In this document: positions 23,990 to 36,300 of the stretch, piece by piece
How the letters are laid out: each line of letters opens with the position of its first letter
How positions within the stretch are numbered: the stretch's first letter is position 1
NCBI GenBank assembly: GCA_037013495.1
Contig: CM072803.1
Location: forward strand, 11,550,001-11,614,000
DNA from: Hippophae tibetana
Taxonomy: Eukaryota > Streptophyta > Magnoliopsida > Rosales > Elaeagnaceae
Reading direction: 5' to 3'
DNA: 64,000 bases
Notes under the pieces: generated by a model
Databases searched by the model: none
What the model was told of the DNA's origin: nothing
The model's input: the letters and a program-made list of their open reading frames with translations, nothing else
Program-made: the position numbers and the translations under genes

Positions 23990-24195
23990 AGTTTTTGAAA
24001 CCATTTCCAAGGATTCATTTTTTCCAATATAAATACAAAGTAATCTTGGTTTTAATTTAGATTTAGATTTTCTTTATTTTTCTCTAGGTGTGTTTTTTAC
24101 GTTGGATGTGTCGTACTAGAACTCGAAACATTATTTATTTTTATTCGAAGATTGAAAGAACCTTTAGATCACGAAGAAATAAGAAAGTACTAACC

Positions 24196-25554
24196 ATGGA
24201 TGAATAAGAACAGAACGCACAACCACAAAATTTGAAGAATTATGTAAGACCAATAATGAATGAAAATTACTTAGGTGTAAGACACCAGACCATTAATGCC
24301 AATAATTTTGAGCACAAATCGGCGTTGATGAGTATAGTGCAACAAGCCCAATTAAGCAGATCACCACTTGATGATCCAAAATTCATTTAGAGATGTTTTT
24401 GGAGATTTGTGATACTATAAAGGTGAATGGTGTTACTGAAGACACCATTAGATTGAGATTGTTTCATTTTTCATTGAGGGAAAAGGCTAGAGGTTTGATA
24501 CAATATCTACAATCGGGAAGCATCACTAGTTGGCAAAAAAATGTAGAAATGTTTCTTGCAAAATTCTTTTCACCTTCAAGAATAGCCCAACTCAAGAGTG
24601 AGATTAGGCAACTAAAAAAATTATTTTGAGACTCTCTATGAAGTATTGGAAAGATATAAAGATTGGATTTGATGTTTCTCTCAACATAGATTGCTGGATT
24701 GGTTGCAATTTTAGATGTTCTATAACAGGTTAAATGGAAAAATAAAACCATAGTTGATGCTACTTCTGGTGGAACTTTGATATCAAAGACAGTTGTGCTA
24801 CTTCTCTTCTGAAAGAAATGGCCAACTGAAAGATCTATGGCTAACAAAGTTACGGGGACTCATGAATTGGATTCAATTCCTGCCCTTTCAGCTCAAGGTA
24901 CCTCTCTATCTCATAATATTTTAACCTTGACAACCCAAACTATACCACAAAGTGTAGAATATGTTACAACTTTAAGTATGATAGTTCCGATGAATGAAGC
25001 AAGTGAAGAACAATTGTAATACATCAACAATCAGAGCTACAACTATTGTGGTAATCCTATGCCAAATTACCACCACCCAGGGCTTCGAAATCATGAGAAT
25101 TTTTCTTATGAAAACACAAAGAATGTGCTACAACCTCTTCCAGGGTTTGATAATCAACCAAGCGAGAAGAAGATATCACTTGAAGATGCCATGATTTGCT
25201 TTGTTGAGAAGACCAAAGCAAGGTTTAAAAAGAGTGATTCACACGGTTGGATAACCTTGAGACTCATTGTAGCAATATGGGAGCCACTATGAAAAATCTT
25301 GAAGTGAAAATTGGGAAACTAGTCACGACCATCAATGCTCAACAAAGAGGAACTTTTCCCGATAATACATAAGTGAATCCAAAGAAACAATGCAAGGCTA
25401 TTACACTTAAGAGTGGAAGATAAATTGAGAGGTCACCATAAAAGGAAACTGAATCCACCTTTACAGCTCCAAACAATGACCAAAGCAACAATAAAGTAGA
25501 AGAAGAGGAGATTATTGATGATATACTAAGAGAGACTGACATGCCACTAATCAC
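24196..25554 (+). pseudogene. Athila-like gag relic
   Basis: Starts at ATG 24196, with a stop two codons later. The best-preserved piece is 24393-24629 (78 residues): MFLEICDTIKVNGVTEDTIR, then LRLFHFSLREKARG and FLAKFFSPSRIAQLKSEIRQ. This is the gag capsid region of Athila-type elements (usual motif LRLFPFSLRDKA). Fragments continue at 24640-24850 and to about 25554 in shifting frames. Gag would have built the particle that packages element RNA. The same start is repeated at 31446-31755. Confidence 0.85.
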
Positions 25555-25559
25555 ATTTT

Positions 25560-28404
25560 AATATTGCATGATGGTTATTTTTACTGATATGGTATAAGAT
25601 ATAATGGAAACTTTCATGGACGATTTTTTTGGTTTTTGGTACATCTTTTGATCATTGTTTTCATAATTTAGCTCTTGTTTTACAGAGATATGAAGATAAA
25701 AATCTTGTCCTAAACTGGGAGAAGTATAATTTCAAGGTTCAAGAAAGGATCGTGCTTGGCCATTGAAGAACAAAAATCGATAATGCCAATTTTGCAAATA
25801 CTTTGTTTTATATTTGTAAAACTCTCGCAAGTGCACGAATCATTTTATAGAAAATGACATGTATACTCCCAAGGTCGATCTAAAGAAGGAATATATGTGG
25901 TTTTATTTTATTATTCAAATTTTTAAAAATAAAATTAAATCTTAAACATCTTGGCACTATATTTTGATTTTTGTTTCCTAATATAATAATAAAAAACATA
26001 TATATGATTTAATAAACAATAATGGAAATTTTTATCATTCATAATAGTAGAGTATTTATGGATATAATAATTAAGTTAATTATGATTTCTCATATTATTT
26101 AGGTTATTAAAGATATAAATTGATATTTGTTGATTTTGTTTTGTATGAAAGTGTTCTTAGGCGGGGCCAAAATTCTTTTGTTTAATATTAACTAACTAAT
26201 ATTCTTATGCAGGGCCTATTAATTAATTAAGTATTAAATTTTAACTTTATTTCTAAGAAAATAGCAAACCATCTAATAGTAGTTTTAGGCAAAGTCAATT
26301 AATTAGACTTTAAGGTGTTCAAAGTAAACCTAATAATTTAATTATTCGAATACTAACTTTCAAATTTTAAAACCATTACTGAAAATATGTCGTCAAATAA
26401 AGGAGCACTACTCTAAATTAGATCGGATAATTAAAATTTATAATCTAATTTTCATATTTAAGTTTGTACTGAAAAATAATATATTTCTCTTTAACATCCT
26501 TGATATAAAATCTTGAATAAAGAAAAATCGAATTATTTTATAGAAATGTTTTACATATTTAATATTTTGCAAGCATAACAATATTATTATCATTATTATT
26601 ATATTATATTTATAAACAGTCAGCTATGTTAAATTCAATCACAGAAAAATTAAACATAACATATAAAAATAAAACATAAAAAATAACTGTAAAGAATTTA
26701 TTTTAAAATTATACCTCAAAAGAATCCTTATAGAACTTTGATACTAATTCTATTGCTAGAAAATCTTAAAACGGATTTGTATTTCCATTTATTGAATCAA
26801 AAACTAAAAATATATAAAAGCATAACTAGTTCATCTCAAAAAGAGAAGAACTTCAAACTAAAAAAACTAGATAGAGAGAGATAAGAGATTTTGAGGGATA
26901 ATTTTTACAATGGGGGAGATGGTCCTTTTATAGATGAGAAAGGCCAAAAAAGGTGGAAAATTATTTCAAAAATTGATTTTGGACATGCTTGGACATGCTG
27001 ACATGCATGTGGGAGGCAAGATTTGCAGCAGACATGTATTTGGCACTCGTGGGCACGCACAGGACATGAGCAGGCTTATGCTAGCATCTGTGGGACTCAC
27101 TGCGATGTGTGTTCAACGTGTGTTAAACGTGTACTGGGCGTGCATGCTTATGAGTTGATGCGTGCAAGACTTGGCACATACGTATGCTGGTGCGCGAAGG
27201 ACTTTGGCATGGATGGGTGGTTGTGCGTAGATTTTTAGTATTTTTGAAAATTTTAACCATTTTGACCCATTTTGTCCAATTTTTTCATCTTTTTTATTTT
27301 TCCTCATTTTTTTCTCTACATATATGTGATGTATTTCCTTCATTATATTTCTTTGAATCTTTAAATTATTTTTGAATGAAAATACATGAAAAATAATAAA
27401 AGTACCCATGATTTCGTAAGGATAAATTTATATAAAAATGTGATAAAATCATATCAATATAAATCTATTTAATCAATTAAAGTACATTAAATCAAGGTAA
27501 TTTTAGTATTTTTAAGCACGCATTAGCCATAGAGTGTCATCTAAAGTAATTGAGGTTGATCGAGATAAAATTACAACCATAGAAAAACTACCACCTCTAA
27601 AGAATGTGAAAGGAATTAAAATCTTTTTGGAACATGTAGGATTTTATAGAATATTTATAAAAGACTTTTCTAAACTCTTTAAACTTTTATGTATTCTTCT
27701 CGAACAAAATTATGTATTTGACTTTGATGATGTTGGTTAGCCTTTAATGTAATCAAGGAGAAAATGATTTCATCACCAACGATAATTATACTTGATTGAA
27801 GTCAACATTTTGAAGCCATGTGTGATGCAAGTGGCTTTGCAATTGGAGCAGTGTTAGGGTAAAAATGTGACAAATTGTTTAGGGCCATATACAATGCAAG
27901 CCAAACATGGAATAAAGACCAATTGACTTATATAACAATTGAGAAAGGAATGCTTATTATGGTGTTTACTTGTGACAAATTTTCGTCTTACTTCATTAGT
28001 ACAAAGGTGATAGTGTTCATTGATTATGCAGCACTTCGTTATGTGTTTGGAAAGAAGGATGTTAAGACTAGGTTGATTCATTGGATCCTTCTTCTTCAAG
28101 AATTTGATTTGGAAGTTTGAGATAAGAAATGAAGTGGTAATTCAGTTGCTGACCATCTCTCTTGGTTGGAGAAAGAGGAAGTAAAACCAGATTTAGTGAT
28201 CCAAGAAGCATTCCTTGATGATAAGTTATTTGCATGTGAGGTCAAGCTTCCTTATATAATTGACAAAGTTTCCACTTTTGGAGCAATAAACTTGAAGGAA
28301 AAGGTAGGGCATATATTCAGAGTTAATGGTCAGAGATTGAAAAACTATTATAGAGAACAAGTGGAGAGAAATTGTGCATTTATTCCTCATCAAAATCCTA
28401 ATTG
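25560..28404 (+). pseudogene. Athila-like pol relic (RT, RNase H; integrase deleted)
   Basis: 25560-25758 encodes the end of the reverse transcriptase palm: CMMVIFTDMV, the catalytic block as FMDDF, then NLVLNWEKYNFKVQERIVLG. A solo LTR interrupts the frame. It resumes at 27531 with HRVSSKVIEVDRDKITTIEK and GFYRIFIKDFSK. RNase H follows (27860-28160: [50 protein letters not shown]). The frame at 28166-28405 passes straight to KVSTFGAINLKEKVGHIF plus RVNGQRLKNYY, which in complete elements lies after integrase. So integrase was deleted cleanly. Most of RT and all of protease are also missing before 25560. Confidence 0.88.
25764..27525 (-). mobile_element. Solo LTR of a second Athila-like family, with GCCAT target duplication
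   Basis: A 1762-bp solo LTR in minus orientation, related to the LTRs of the element at 44662-50961. On the minus strand it starts near GCGTGCTTAAAAATACTAAA and ends GATTTTTGTTCTTCA. The 5-bp sequence GCCAT stands on both sides (25759-25763 and 27526-27530). Removing the insert rejoins the Athila pol frame exactly (IVLGHRVSS), which proves the insertion point. A GC-rich stretch at about 26985-27230 (many CATGC and GCGTGC words) matches the GC-rich part of the LTR at 44945-45180. No internal sequence remains. Confidence 0.93.
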
Positions 28405-29946
28405 ATGAAGATTGAAAAGTCTATTTATAGACTATAAAACAAGCGCTTATGAGAGGGAGCCTATAAAACTTTCTTTTATTATTTATTGTATTTTATTTTT
28501 ATTATCTTTTTGAATAATTTAGATTTTGATGATGATTTATTTTGCAGGAATAAAGAGGTAAAAATTACAAACTAAGACGGATCCACCATAAAACCAGGGA
28601 AGTTCCTTTCATTTCTTTAATCTATCTCACTTTTGAATTACAATGGGGACATTTTTTAGTTAAGTTTAGGGGTGTTAACTCCTAGAGTCTTGAGTTGTTA
28701 AATTCTCTTATCAAGCATATATTTGAGTATGATTGAATTCGCTATGACTCTGAAATTTGTGATTGATGATGGTTTTGAGAAAAAAAATTCAAAATCTACT
28801 ATTATGCTCGGCAGAGTTTTGTGGGTACTTTGATTTAAATCTTTGTCCTTGAAAATAATTAAGCACATAGTAAATTTTTTCTCTACTCGATTTTACCTAT
28901 GAAGAGAATGAGTTGAATTAAATGGGTCAGGAAAGTTCAATCTTGGTTTGCTCTAGAATACGTTGATGGATCCTTGAGGAAAAATCCTAGTTGATACCAA
29001 ATATTAGAGAAAAAATCTAGGCAATTTTTTTGTCACAACCAAAAAGCCTTCATGATTATCACGCCATCATTACATAGTGTATACCTATAGTCAACCCCCT
29101 TAAGCCTTATTTTATATAAGCTTTTATTTGTTCTTTTAACTACATAAACCATTCACATTCTAAACCTAAAAAATCATGAATTTACTTTAAATTTTGAGAA
29201 AATACTTTGGTTAATATTTGCATTTAAAAAAAAGTTAGTTTAAATTAAATAATCTACATTGTGTTTGTTCTATTTGATCAAAGTATGAAAAAAAAGTAAA
29301 AGGCAAGAATCAAAAAAGGGTTAAAGTGGTTGTAAATAAAAAAAGCTATAAATATCAAGGTGGTTGAAAAAAAAAAGCAAAAGAAAGCACTACATTTATT
29401 GAATATAGAAACAATATTGTCATCAGTAAGAGCACATCGTTGAGAAAAAGCTATGATGTGAATCCTATGAATATTTATTTTATTTTATTTTCTACAAAGT
29501 ATTTTCCTAGTTTACTTTGATTTTCTATATCCATTTCTTTCTCAACATTTACCCTATGGTCAATCATTACAACCTTGATTAAAGACTTTGTAATATCTGA
29601 TTTTGGTGTTTGATTACATAAGTGAAAAGAATTTATGAAAATTGGACTTATGTAGTTATGTTTTGAGAGAATTCTTCTGATTTCACACACACACACTCAA
29701 CGACTTAACTTTAGGTTGAAGTAAATGTTTAACTCTTGCTTGACAAATTGTTGAATTTTTGATTGATTTTCCTAGTATTTTCGATGTAAAAAAAGTAAGT
29801 TACTAGTGATGAAATCTAAATTCAGATCATGATTTGGTGAGTTGTGGTAGTTCTCTACGTGGTCTAATTGATATTATCTATAGTTTATTTTTTATTTTAT
29901 TCTCTTTTTGTTTGAGGATAAACAAAGTTATACATTTAGGGATATT
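28405..29946 (+). other. Athila-like 3' untranslated region
   Basis: Non-coding region between the pol relic and the 3' LTR, normal for Athila elements. At about 28434-28480 the family motif AAAACAAGCGCTTATGAGAG is visible. Near 28640 AATGGGGACATTTTTTAG recalls the conserved GGGGACAATG block. The final TTTAGGGATATT before 29947 is the worn polypurine tract. A (CA)n run lies at about 29683-29697. Confidence 0.65.
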
Positions 29947-31228
29947 TGATAACTTGTATAATTTGATATAATTTATCACTTCTTAATTTTAATTTTAGTC
30001 TAATTTTATTTATTTATTTATTGATTTTAGACTACTTTATTATTATTTAAATTTTATTATAAATTTGAAGAAAATAATGATCGAAAATTTTAGAAATATG
30101 TTATGTAAGTATTCTCAATTTTAAATGAAGATTTATATAAATAAAAGGATAAATATAAATATAAAAAAATAAATGAAAAAAATGGGCACAGAAACATAGT
30201 GCGTGTATATGAGATTAAGAAAAAAAGGGGCGTAGGAACAGAAGGGTTAATATATATATATAACAAAGAGAGAGGTGGCTAGAGGTAAAACATAACAGAA
30301 GAAATAAAGAAAGCTGCGTAGAAAGAAAAAAAAAAGAAACAGCGCCACGAGGGAAAACAAGAATCGAAAAAGAGAAAAAAATAAAAAAAGAACAGTGACG
30401 CATGAGTGTGAACTGTGAAGAGAGAAAAATAGAAGAAACAGATGGACAGCGCGCACAAAGCAAATTTTCAGGCGTTCACTCTTTTGATTCCTTTCTATTA
30501 AAATTATGGTGAATTTTTTATGGTAAAATTAATTTTTAATATCAACTATTTTTTTATTTTAAGAAGAAGAAGTAATCTAATTATGAATTATATTTGATTT
30601 TTTATATTAATTTGAATTATTTTTCTTCATTTTTTTATTTACTTTTAATTTAATGCATTTAATTAACTCACAATTAATTAGATGATTTTAATGTTGTGAG
30701 TTACTATCGAAAGAGGAAATTATATGATTAATTTGAAATATGTAAACATAAGTAGATATAAAGATTGAAAGACTTATATGAACTTGTATAATATTAAAAT
30801 TATTGGTCTTACTGTTTTCTCATTTTGTTAAATTACATACTCTTGTTTAAATTGGTGAACAAATTTTTTTTTAATTGATTATCGAAAGAGACTTTTAGAT
30901 TTTTTGGAGATTGTTACAAGAAAGAAAGAATTAAATTCGATTTGCTAGAAGAGTAAAGCATAGTGAGAAATTAGGTTAAATCGATTTCTTAGAAGTTTTC
31001 TTCCTATTAATTCGATCTTTGAACATCTTTATTTTCTTTTGTGCATTTTATTTAAATTGATTTTATTTTAAATTATAATTACAATAACATTTGTGACTTC
31101 TCTAGATAAAATTAAGATTAGTATAATTTAGGTATTTGTCAAAATAAGTTAGCAATATCTGTGGATGCTCTTCTTATTACTTTACTATAAAATTACGATA
31201 TTGTGCACTTGTAGTTTTACATCGATTA
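29947..31228 (+). repeat. Athila-like LTR, copy A2 (full length)
   Basis: The only full-length copy, about 1280 bp, starting TGATAACTTGTATAATTTG and ending ACATCGATTA. It carries a purine-rich A/G tract at about 30270-30470 that differs in length from the other copies. The minus-strand frames across that tract are low-complexity and not genes. Confidence 0.87.
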
Positions 31229-31445
31229 AGTTTTTAGAGTCGTTTCGAGGGATTCATTTTTTCTTATTTTTTCCAATATCAATACAAAGTAATCTTGGTT
31301 TTAATTTAGAATTATATATTTTTTATTTTTCTCTACGTGTGTTTTTGACGTTGATACGCTGTACTAGAACTCGAAACATTATTCCTTTTGATCCGGAGAT
31401 TGAAAGAAGCTTTAGATCACGAAAAAAGAAAAAAAAAAGTACTAG

Positions 31446-31755
31446 CCATGGCTAAAGGAGAATAGAATGCTAAGCCACACACCTTGAAGGATTATGTAAG
31501 ATTAATTGTGAATGACAATTACTCAGGTGTAAGATGTCAGACCATTAATGCTAAAACTTTTGAGCTCAAATCGATATTGATTAGCATGGTCCAAACAAGC
31601 TCAATTTAGCGGATCGCCACTTAATGATCCCAATATTCATTTGGCGGTGTTTTTGGAGATTTATGATACTATTAATAGTGTTACGAAAGACACTATTAGG
31701 CTGAGATTGTTTTCTTTTTTTATTGAAAGATAAAGCTAGAGGTTGGCTACAATCT
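31446..31755 (+). pseudogene. Second Athila-like gag start, truncated
   Basis: Repeats the gag start seen at 24196: ATG at 31448 followed by the relic of the same N-terminal region, including FLEIYDTINSV and LFSFFIER. It breaks off at about 31755, in sequence equivalent to position ~24500 of the first copy, and runs directly into the Tat segment. A short shared string (TACCCA) lies near the joint, suggesting microhomology. Confidence 0.75.
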
Positions 31756-32303
31756 ATACCCAAATCGTGTGTTATCACTGAGGATTTGGGCGGCTAGAAT
31801 TATCGCCCATGACCATCATCACTGGTCATAACATGGATGGTCAAGGAGAGTTATTCGAGATAGTTGTCATTGACCAGGGTTTGATCTATTTGGATCCATC
31901 TATCAAGTTGACCTTTAACGTATAACCTTTACCCACTTACCACCCTTTGGTTCTTCAAGGTGGACCTGAGTTGGTTTCGTCCCATAAAGTGTGATCTGCC
32001 ATTATGCTTGACCAAGAACTTGACCCTCTCCAAGGGCACATCCCCACATATGAACCATCATACATACACGTCTCTTGACCATATCTAAGGATGAACCTTA
32101 CAAGACCAAACACCATGGTACATCATTGCCACTAGATGAACAAGAAAGGTTAAATTAGTTCCTAAGAGAAAATAAAGATGTATTCGCATGGTCTTATGAG
32201 GATATGCTTAGAATAGATCCAAGAATCATAGTGCGCCCCCTAAATGTGAACCCAAAATTTAAACTTATCATACAAAAGAAAAGATCATATAATCAAGCAA
32301 GAT
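31756..32303 (+). repeat. Duplicated Tat internal segment, copy 2
   Basis: Counterpart of 22401-22947. This copy continues without a break into the Tat-like reverse transcriptase, so it is the original position. Confidence 0.85.
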
Positions 32304-34190
32304 ATCTTGCCATGAAAGTAGAAGTTAAAAAAATCTTGAAAGTTGGATATATAAAAAAAGCGTACTATCCTAATTGGCTAGCCAATGTTGTCCTAGTTAA
32401 AAAAGTTAACGAGCAATAGAGAATGTGTGTAGATTTCACTCACTTGAATAAGGTCTGTCCAAAAGATAATTTTTCATTGTCATGCATAGACCAATTTGTG
32501 GATGCCACCACAGGACAAACTATCTTCTCCTTTATGGATACCTAATTAAGGTATAATCAAATCTAGATGTACGATTCTGATCAGAAGAAGACAAATTTCA
32601 TGACCGACTGATGACTTGCATAATTGGACATAATTTATCACTTTTTAAATTTAAATTTAGCATAATTTTATTTATTGATTGATTTTATAACTCATTATTA
32701 TTATTTAAATTTTATTGCAGATTTAAAGAAAATGATATTTCATTATTATATATATATATATTAACGAAAGAGATAGGCAGTTGGAGGTAAAACAGAATAG
32801 AAGAAGAAGAAGAAAAAAGCTACAAAAAAACAAAAAAGAAAGAAATAGTGCCATGTGAGAGAACATGAATCAAAACAGAGAAAAAAATAGAAGAAAAGGA
32901 TGGACAACTCGCACAAAAGCAGATTTTTCAGCATCCACTTTTCTTCAGTTTCCTCTCAGAAAAATTATAGTGAATTCATTTATGATAAATTTAATTTTTA
33001 GTATGAACTAATTTTTCTTTATTCTAGGAAAAAGATGTAATGTAATTCTGAACTATATTTGATTTTCTATGTTAATTTGAATTATTTTTATTTATTTATT
33101 TTGAGTTTAATACTTCTTATTAACTTGTCATTAATTAAATGATTTTAATCTTATGATTTACTATCGAAAGAGAGAATAATAGGATAGATCTGGAATATTT
33201 CAACATAGGTAAATATAGAGATAGAAAGACTTGTATGAAATTGTATATTATTAAAATCATAGGTCTTAATGCTTTCTTGCTTTGTTAAATTGCATACTAT
33301 TATGTAAATTGATGAACAAAAATGTTTCCAATTGATTATCGAAAGAGGCCTTTGGATGTTTTTGGATATTGTTAACAAACAAAGAGAATTAAATTTAATT
33401 AGCTAGATGAGTACAGAAAAGTGAGGGATTAGGTGAAATCGATTTCCCAGAAGTTTTCTTCTCATTAATTCGATATTTGAACATTTTTATTATCTTTTGC
33501 GCATTTTCTTAAATTGATTTTATTTTAAATTACAATTACAACAACATTAGTGACTTCTCTAGATAAAAGTGAGATTAATATAATTTTGGTATTTGTTAAA
33601 AATAAGTTACCAATCCCTAAGGATGATACTCTTCTTATTAGTTTACTATAAAACTATGATACTATACACTTGCAATTTTACACCAATCAATGACCATGGA
33701 TTATTTTGTTACAAAGTCATGCCTTTTGGCTTGAAAATTACTTGTGTCACATATGAGAGAAAATATGTAATGAAGCTAAACTCAAACAAGTGTGTGTTTG
33801 GAGTAGGTTTAGGAATGTTCTTAGGATTCATGGTTAACCAAAGAAGAATTAAGGTCAACCTTGAGAAAATAAAAGAATTGATAGATATGAAACATCCCAC
33901 GACTATCAAGGAAGTTTAGGGATTGACAAGGAGAGTAGCTACTCTTAACCATTTCATCTCATAAGTAATTGATAAGAGTGAACGTTTCTTGAAAGTAGTA
34001 CATTAAAAATCTAATTTTTCCTTGGATCAGAATTGTGAAAAAATATTTGAAGAGTTAAAGAAATATTTGTTTTATTCACAACTATTGGATAGTTCACAAT
34101 TAGGTGACATTCTCACCTTGTACGTAGTAGCCTTAGAAACAACTCTTTGTACATCTTTGGTAAATGAATGCCTGAATCAAGAACAAGGAC
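32204..34190 (+). pseudogene. Tat-like gypsy reverse transcriptase/RNase H relic
   Basis: 32204-32419 gives PRIIVRPLNVNPKFKLIIQK and YYPNWLANVVLVKKV, then a TAG (32417-32419) in place of Trp, then RMCVDFTHLNKVCPKDN and IDQFVDATTGQTIFSFMDT. An Athila-like solo LTR (32609-33689) splits the frame at NFMTD / HGLFCYKVMPFGLK. After CVTYERKY the sequence jumps to KLNSNKCVFGVGLGMFLGFM: about 45 codons containing the catalytic YVDD box are deleted at about 33768. The next parts, IKELIDMKHPTTIKEV and WDQNCEKIFEELKKYL, lead into the RNase H start at 34017-34190. The element is dead several times over. Confidence 0.88.
32609..33689 (+). mobile_element. Athila-like solo LTR, copy A3, inside Tat reverse transcriptase
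   Basis: About 1081 bp, starting TGATGACTTGCATAATTGG and ending CACCAATCA, with no internal sequence. Its removal restores the reading of the RT frame across the site. The flanking five bases (CCGAC left, ATGAC right) match only in three positions, so the target duplication is worn or changed. It is shorter than A2, mainly in the purine-rich tract. Confidence 0.87.
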
Positions 34191-36290
34191 ATATATGTGT
34201 GTGTGTGTGTGTGTCTATAACATCTATGCAAGAGATAAAGTCTATAATTGTATGTGAGAGTATCTTATGAACGTACTCTAGAACTCTACCCAAGTCTAGT
34301 ATAAAAGCACTGGTAGGAAAGATGCATTAAGTCCCAAATATTTTCTGACCGCTCATAGGCCATTAAGATTCACAAAATGCCTATAAGTTCAAAACGTGTT
34401 TTTCTCCTCTTTGGCTATGAAGATTCACAAAAATCCCAAAAGATATACACTCAAGAGCTGAACATGGGCTAGGAAACCTCCGTAATATAAGTTCATAAAG
34501 TCATGTATATATATGGCCAGGGTTGTAGCATATAATGCTACGTATGAAAAATCTACATAGGCTAGAAATAAAGCCTTACTATAATATAAGGGCAAATAAT
34601 ACTTCATTAACACTTTTTCTAACAAAATTGTGTTTATAGGTACTTAGGCCACATATAAACACACTTATAAGATTTGATAGGATAAAGTTTACACCCCTAC
34701 CATAGGTAGTGAATAAGAATCAACCATAAAGATGAGTATTGTGACTTAAGGCTTAGACCACCAAATAGAAAATAAAAGTTAGGTATGATTAAGTAACCCT
34801 AAAAGACACACCCTAATACTAAGAAGTGCCATTTGGGTTGATGTTTACATATATAACAACTTGGTCTAATAGTTACTTAATTGAACCTAGACATAGGGGA
34901 ACTATGACTCGAGAGTCGCACTACCCTGGTATTGAGTAGCCCTTATTATCTTGTTAGGAATGTAACCCTACCATAGGTAGTGAATAAGAAATAACCATAC
35001 GGATGGACCTGATCTACCTCCGGACTTAGAGAGTACAAAACCCTCAATGCACCACAAGTAAGTACTATTCCTTAGGGTCCAGACCGCTAGAAGGTCAATT
35101 AAAGCTAAACGTGTTTTGTAACCCTGATAGACCAAGAGGCTTAACTAAACAACCCAACATGTACAAGTTAAACTTAAACCAAACTTTAAAAGCACCTGTC
35201 TTTCAAAAACGTCAATATATGGTCTAAATATCAAACCACTAGCCGACTAGATAGGCCAAGGCCAAGAGGTATAACCATCTAAGAATGTGACCATCCAACC
35301 AGTAGGGTGATCGACTAGGAGTGTGATTGTTCAGGATGTCATCGGCCAGAAGTGTCACCAATAGCCATAAGGATCACCACTGGCCAAGGAGTGGCCATCT
35401 AGAAGTGTCTCCACTAACCAAGAAATGGCTAGCCAAGAGTGTGGTCGATCAGCCAAGGTGTAACCGATCGGCTATGTTATGGACAACCATAGGGAGGTTC
35501 CAGATGCATTCATCCAACTAGATTGGGTGAAGTCATGGCTGAGATATTATTCCCTATCTTTGCATACCTTAGTTCTAGGATTCATGTTTTGTTCTATGCT
35601 AGTATATCCACTCATACCTATATGTCAACTCAAAGGTCCATGACCTCTTAAATATATGGGACAACAATTAAGTCCAAAAATAATGTTACAAGTACGAATA
35701 AGATAAATTGTATAAATTAATACAAGGCTAAGGTCATGAAGCTCTAGCCACGTCCTTTCTAGACCGTCCCATAATATATGTCATCCCATGGAACATACAT
35801 CTATTGGGACACATCTAAGTGTATCATTCTTTATCAAGTACCTTATTAAAAGTTCAACTACCCATCTATATTCTTGACAAAGTCTAGAAACAAGTCAAGA
35901 ATATAATTTATTAAAATATATGAGGATACTAGTCCACGAGAATTTATGGTGGTTTAAATATGATCATCACTTCTTGGACTTCTTAAAGGTGTTCAACCTT
36001 CTATAAGAAATGGAAGTACATGAGCTGAGAAAAAGGTTATGATAAGTGTTTGAGAGTAGAGGTACCAACGAGAACAATATCAAGGATCCTCTCACTTATG
36101 CAAATCCTTTTAGAAAAAAGGGAAGTTCTCATTGACGAATCCTGTTAGGATCCTAGAATTATCTTCATAGATATAGCCAAAAAATATTGCATTAACTGGA
36201 AGGACTAGACCCATCAATCGATATGAACCTCTTCATTGGAACATCACGAGATAGATGAATACCAGCTAGGAATGGGCCACCTAGAATGTC
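34191..36290. other. Degenerate 3' half of the Tat-like element
   Basis: No frame survives here; RNase H and integrase should lie in this part. A (TG)n run sits at about 34196-34214. A segment containing CCTACCATAGGTAGTGAATA occurs at about 34698 and again at about 34971. From about 35240 to 35480, words such as GGCCAGAAGTGTCACC and GGCCAAGGAGTGGCC recur, an irregular forerunner of the 30-bp array that follows. Confidence 0.5.
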
Positions 36291-36300
36291 ACCACCCAAG

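Larger units (their letters stand above)
22948..31755 (+). mobile_element. Athila-like Ty3/gypsy element with extra 5' portion
   Basis: Order: LTR lacking its first ~90 bp (22948-23989), gag (24196-25554), pol scraps (25560-28404), long 3' region (28405-29946), full LTR (29947-31228), then a second copy of the leader and gag start (31229-31755). LTRs begin TGATAACTTG and end ATCA. The leader after each LTR (AGTTTTTGAAACCATTTCC) is a worn form of the Athila primer site TTTTTGGCGCCGTTGCC. A conserved Athila 3' motif survives at about 28434 (AAAACAAGCGCTTATG). Integrase is absent and many stops occur, so it is dead. The LTR-internal-LTR-internal arrangement with Tat sequence at both ends implies later recombination. 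Confidence 0.82.

Noticed and set aside
26934-27409. Overlapping frames rich in Cys, His and Met in the GC-rich stretch
   Set aside because: They fall in the GC-rich part of a solo LTR, with no conservation in the related LTR at 44945-45180.
30215-30463. Hydrophobic minus-strand frames that look like membrane proteins
   Set aside because: They are the complement of an A/G-rich tract in an Athila-like LTR, giving Phe/Leu/Ser by composition.
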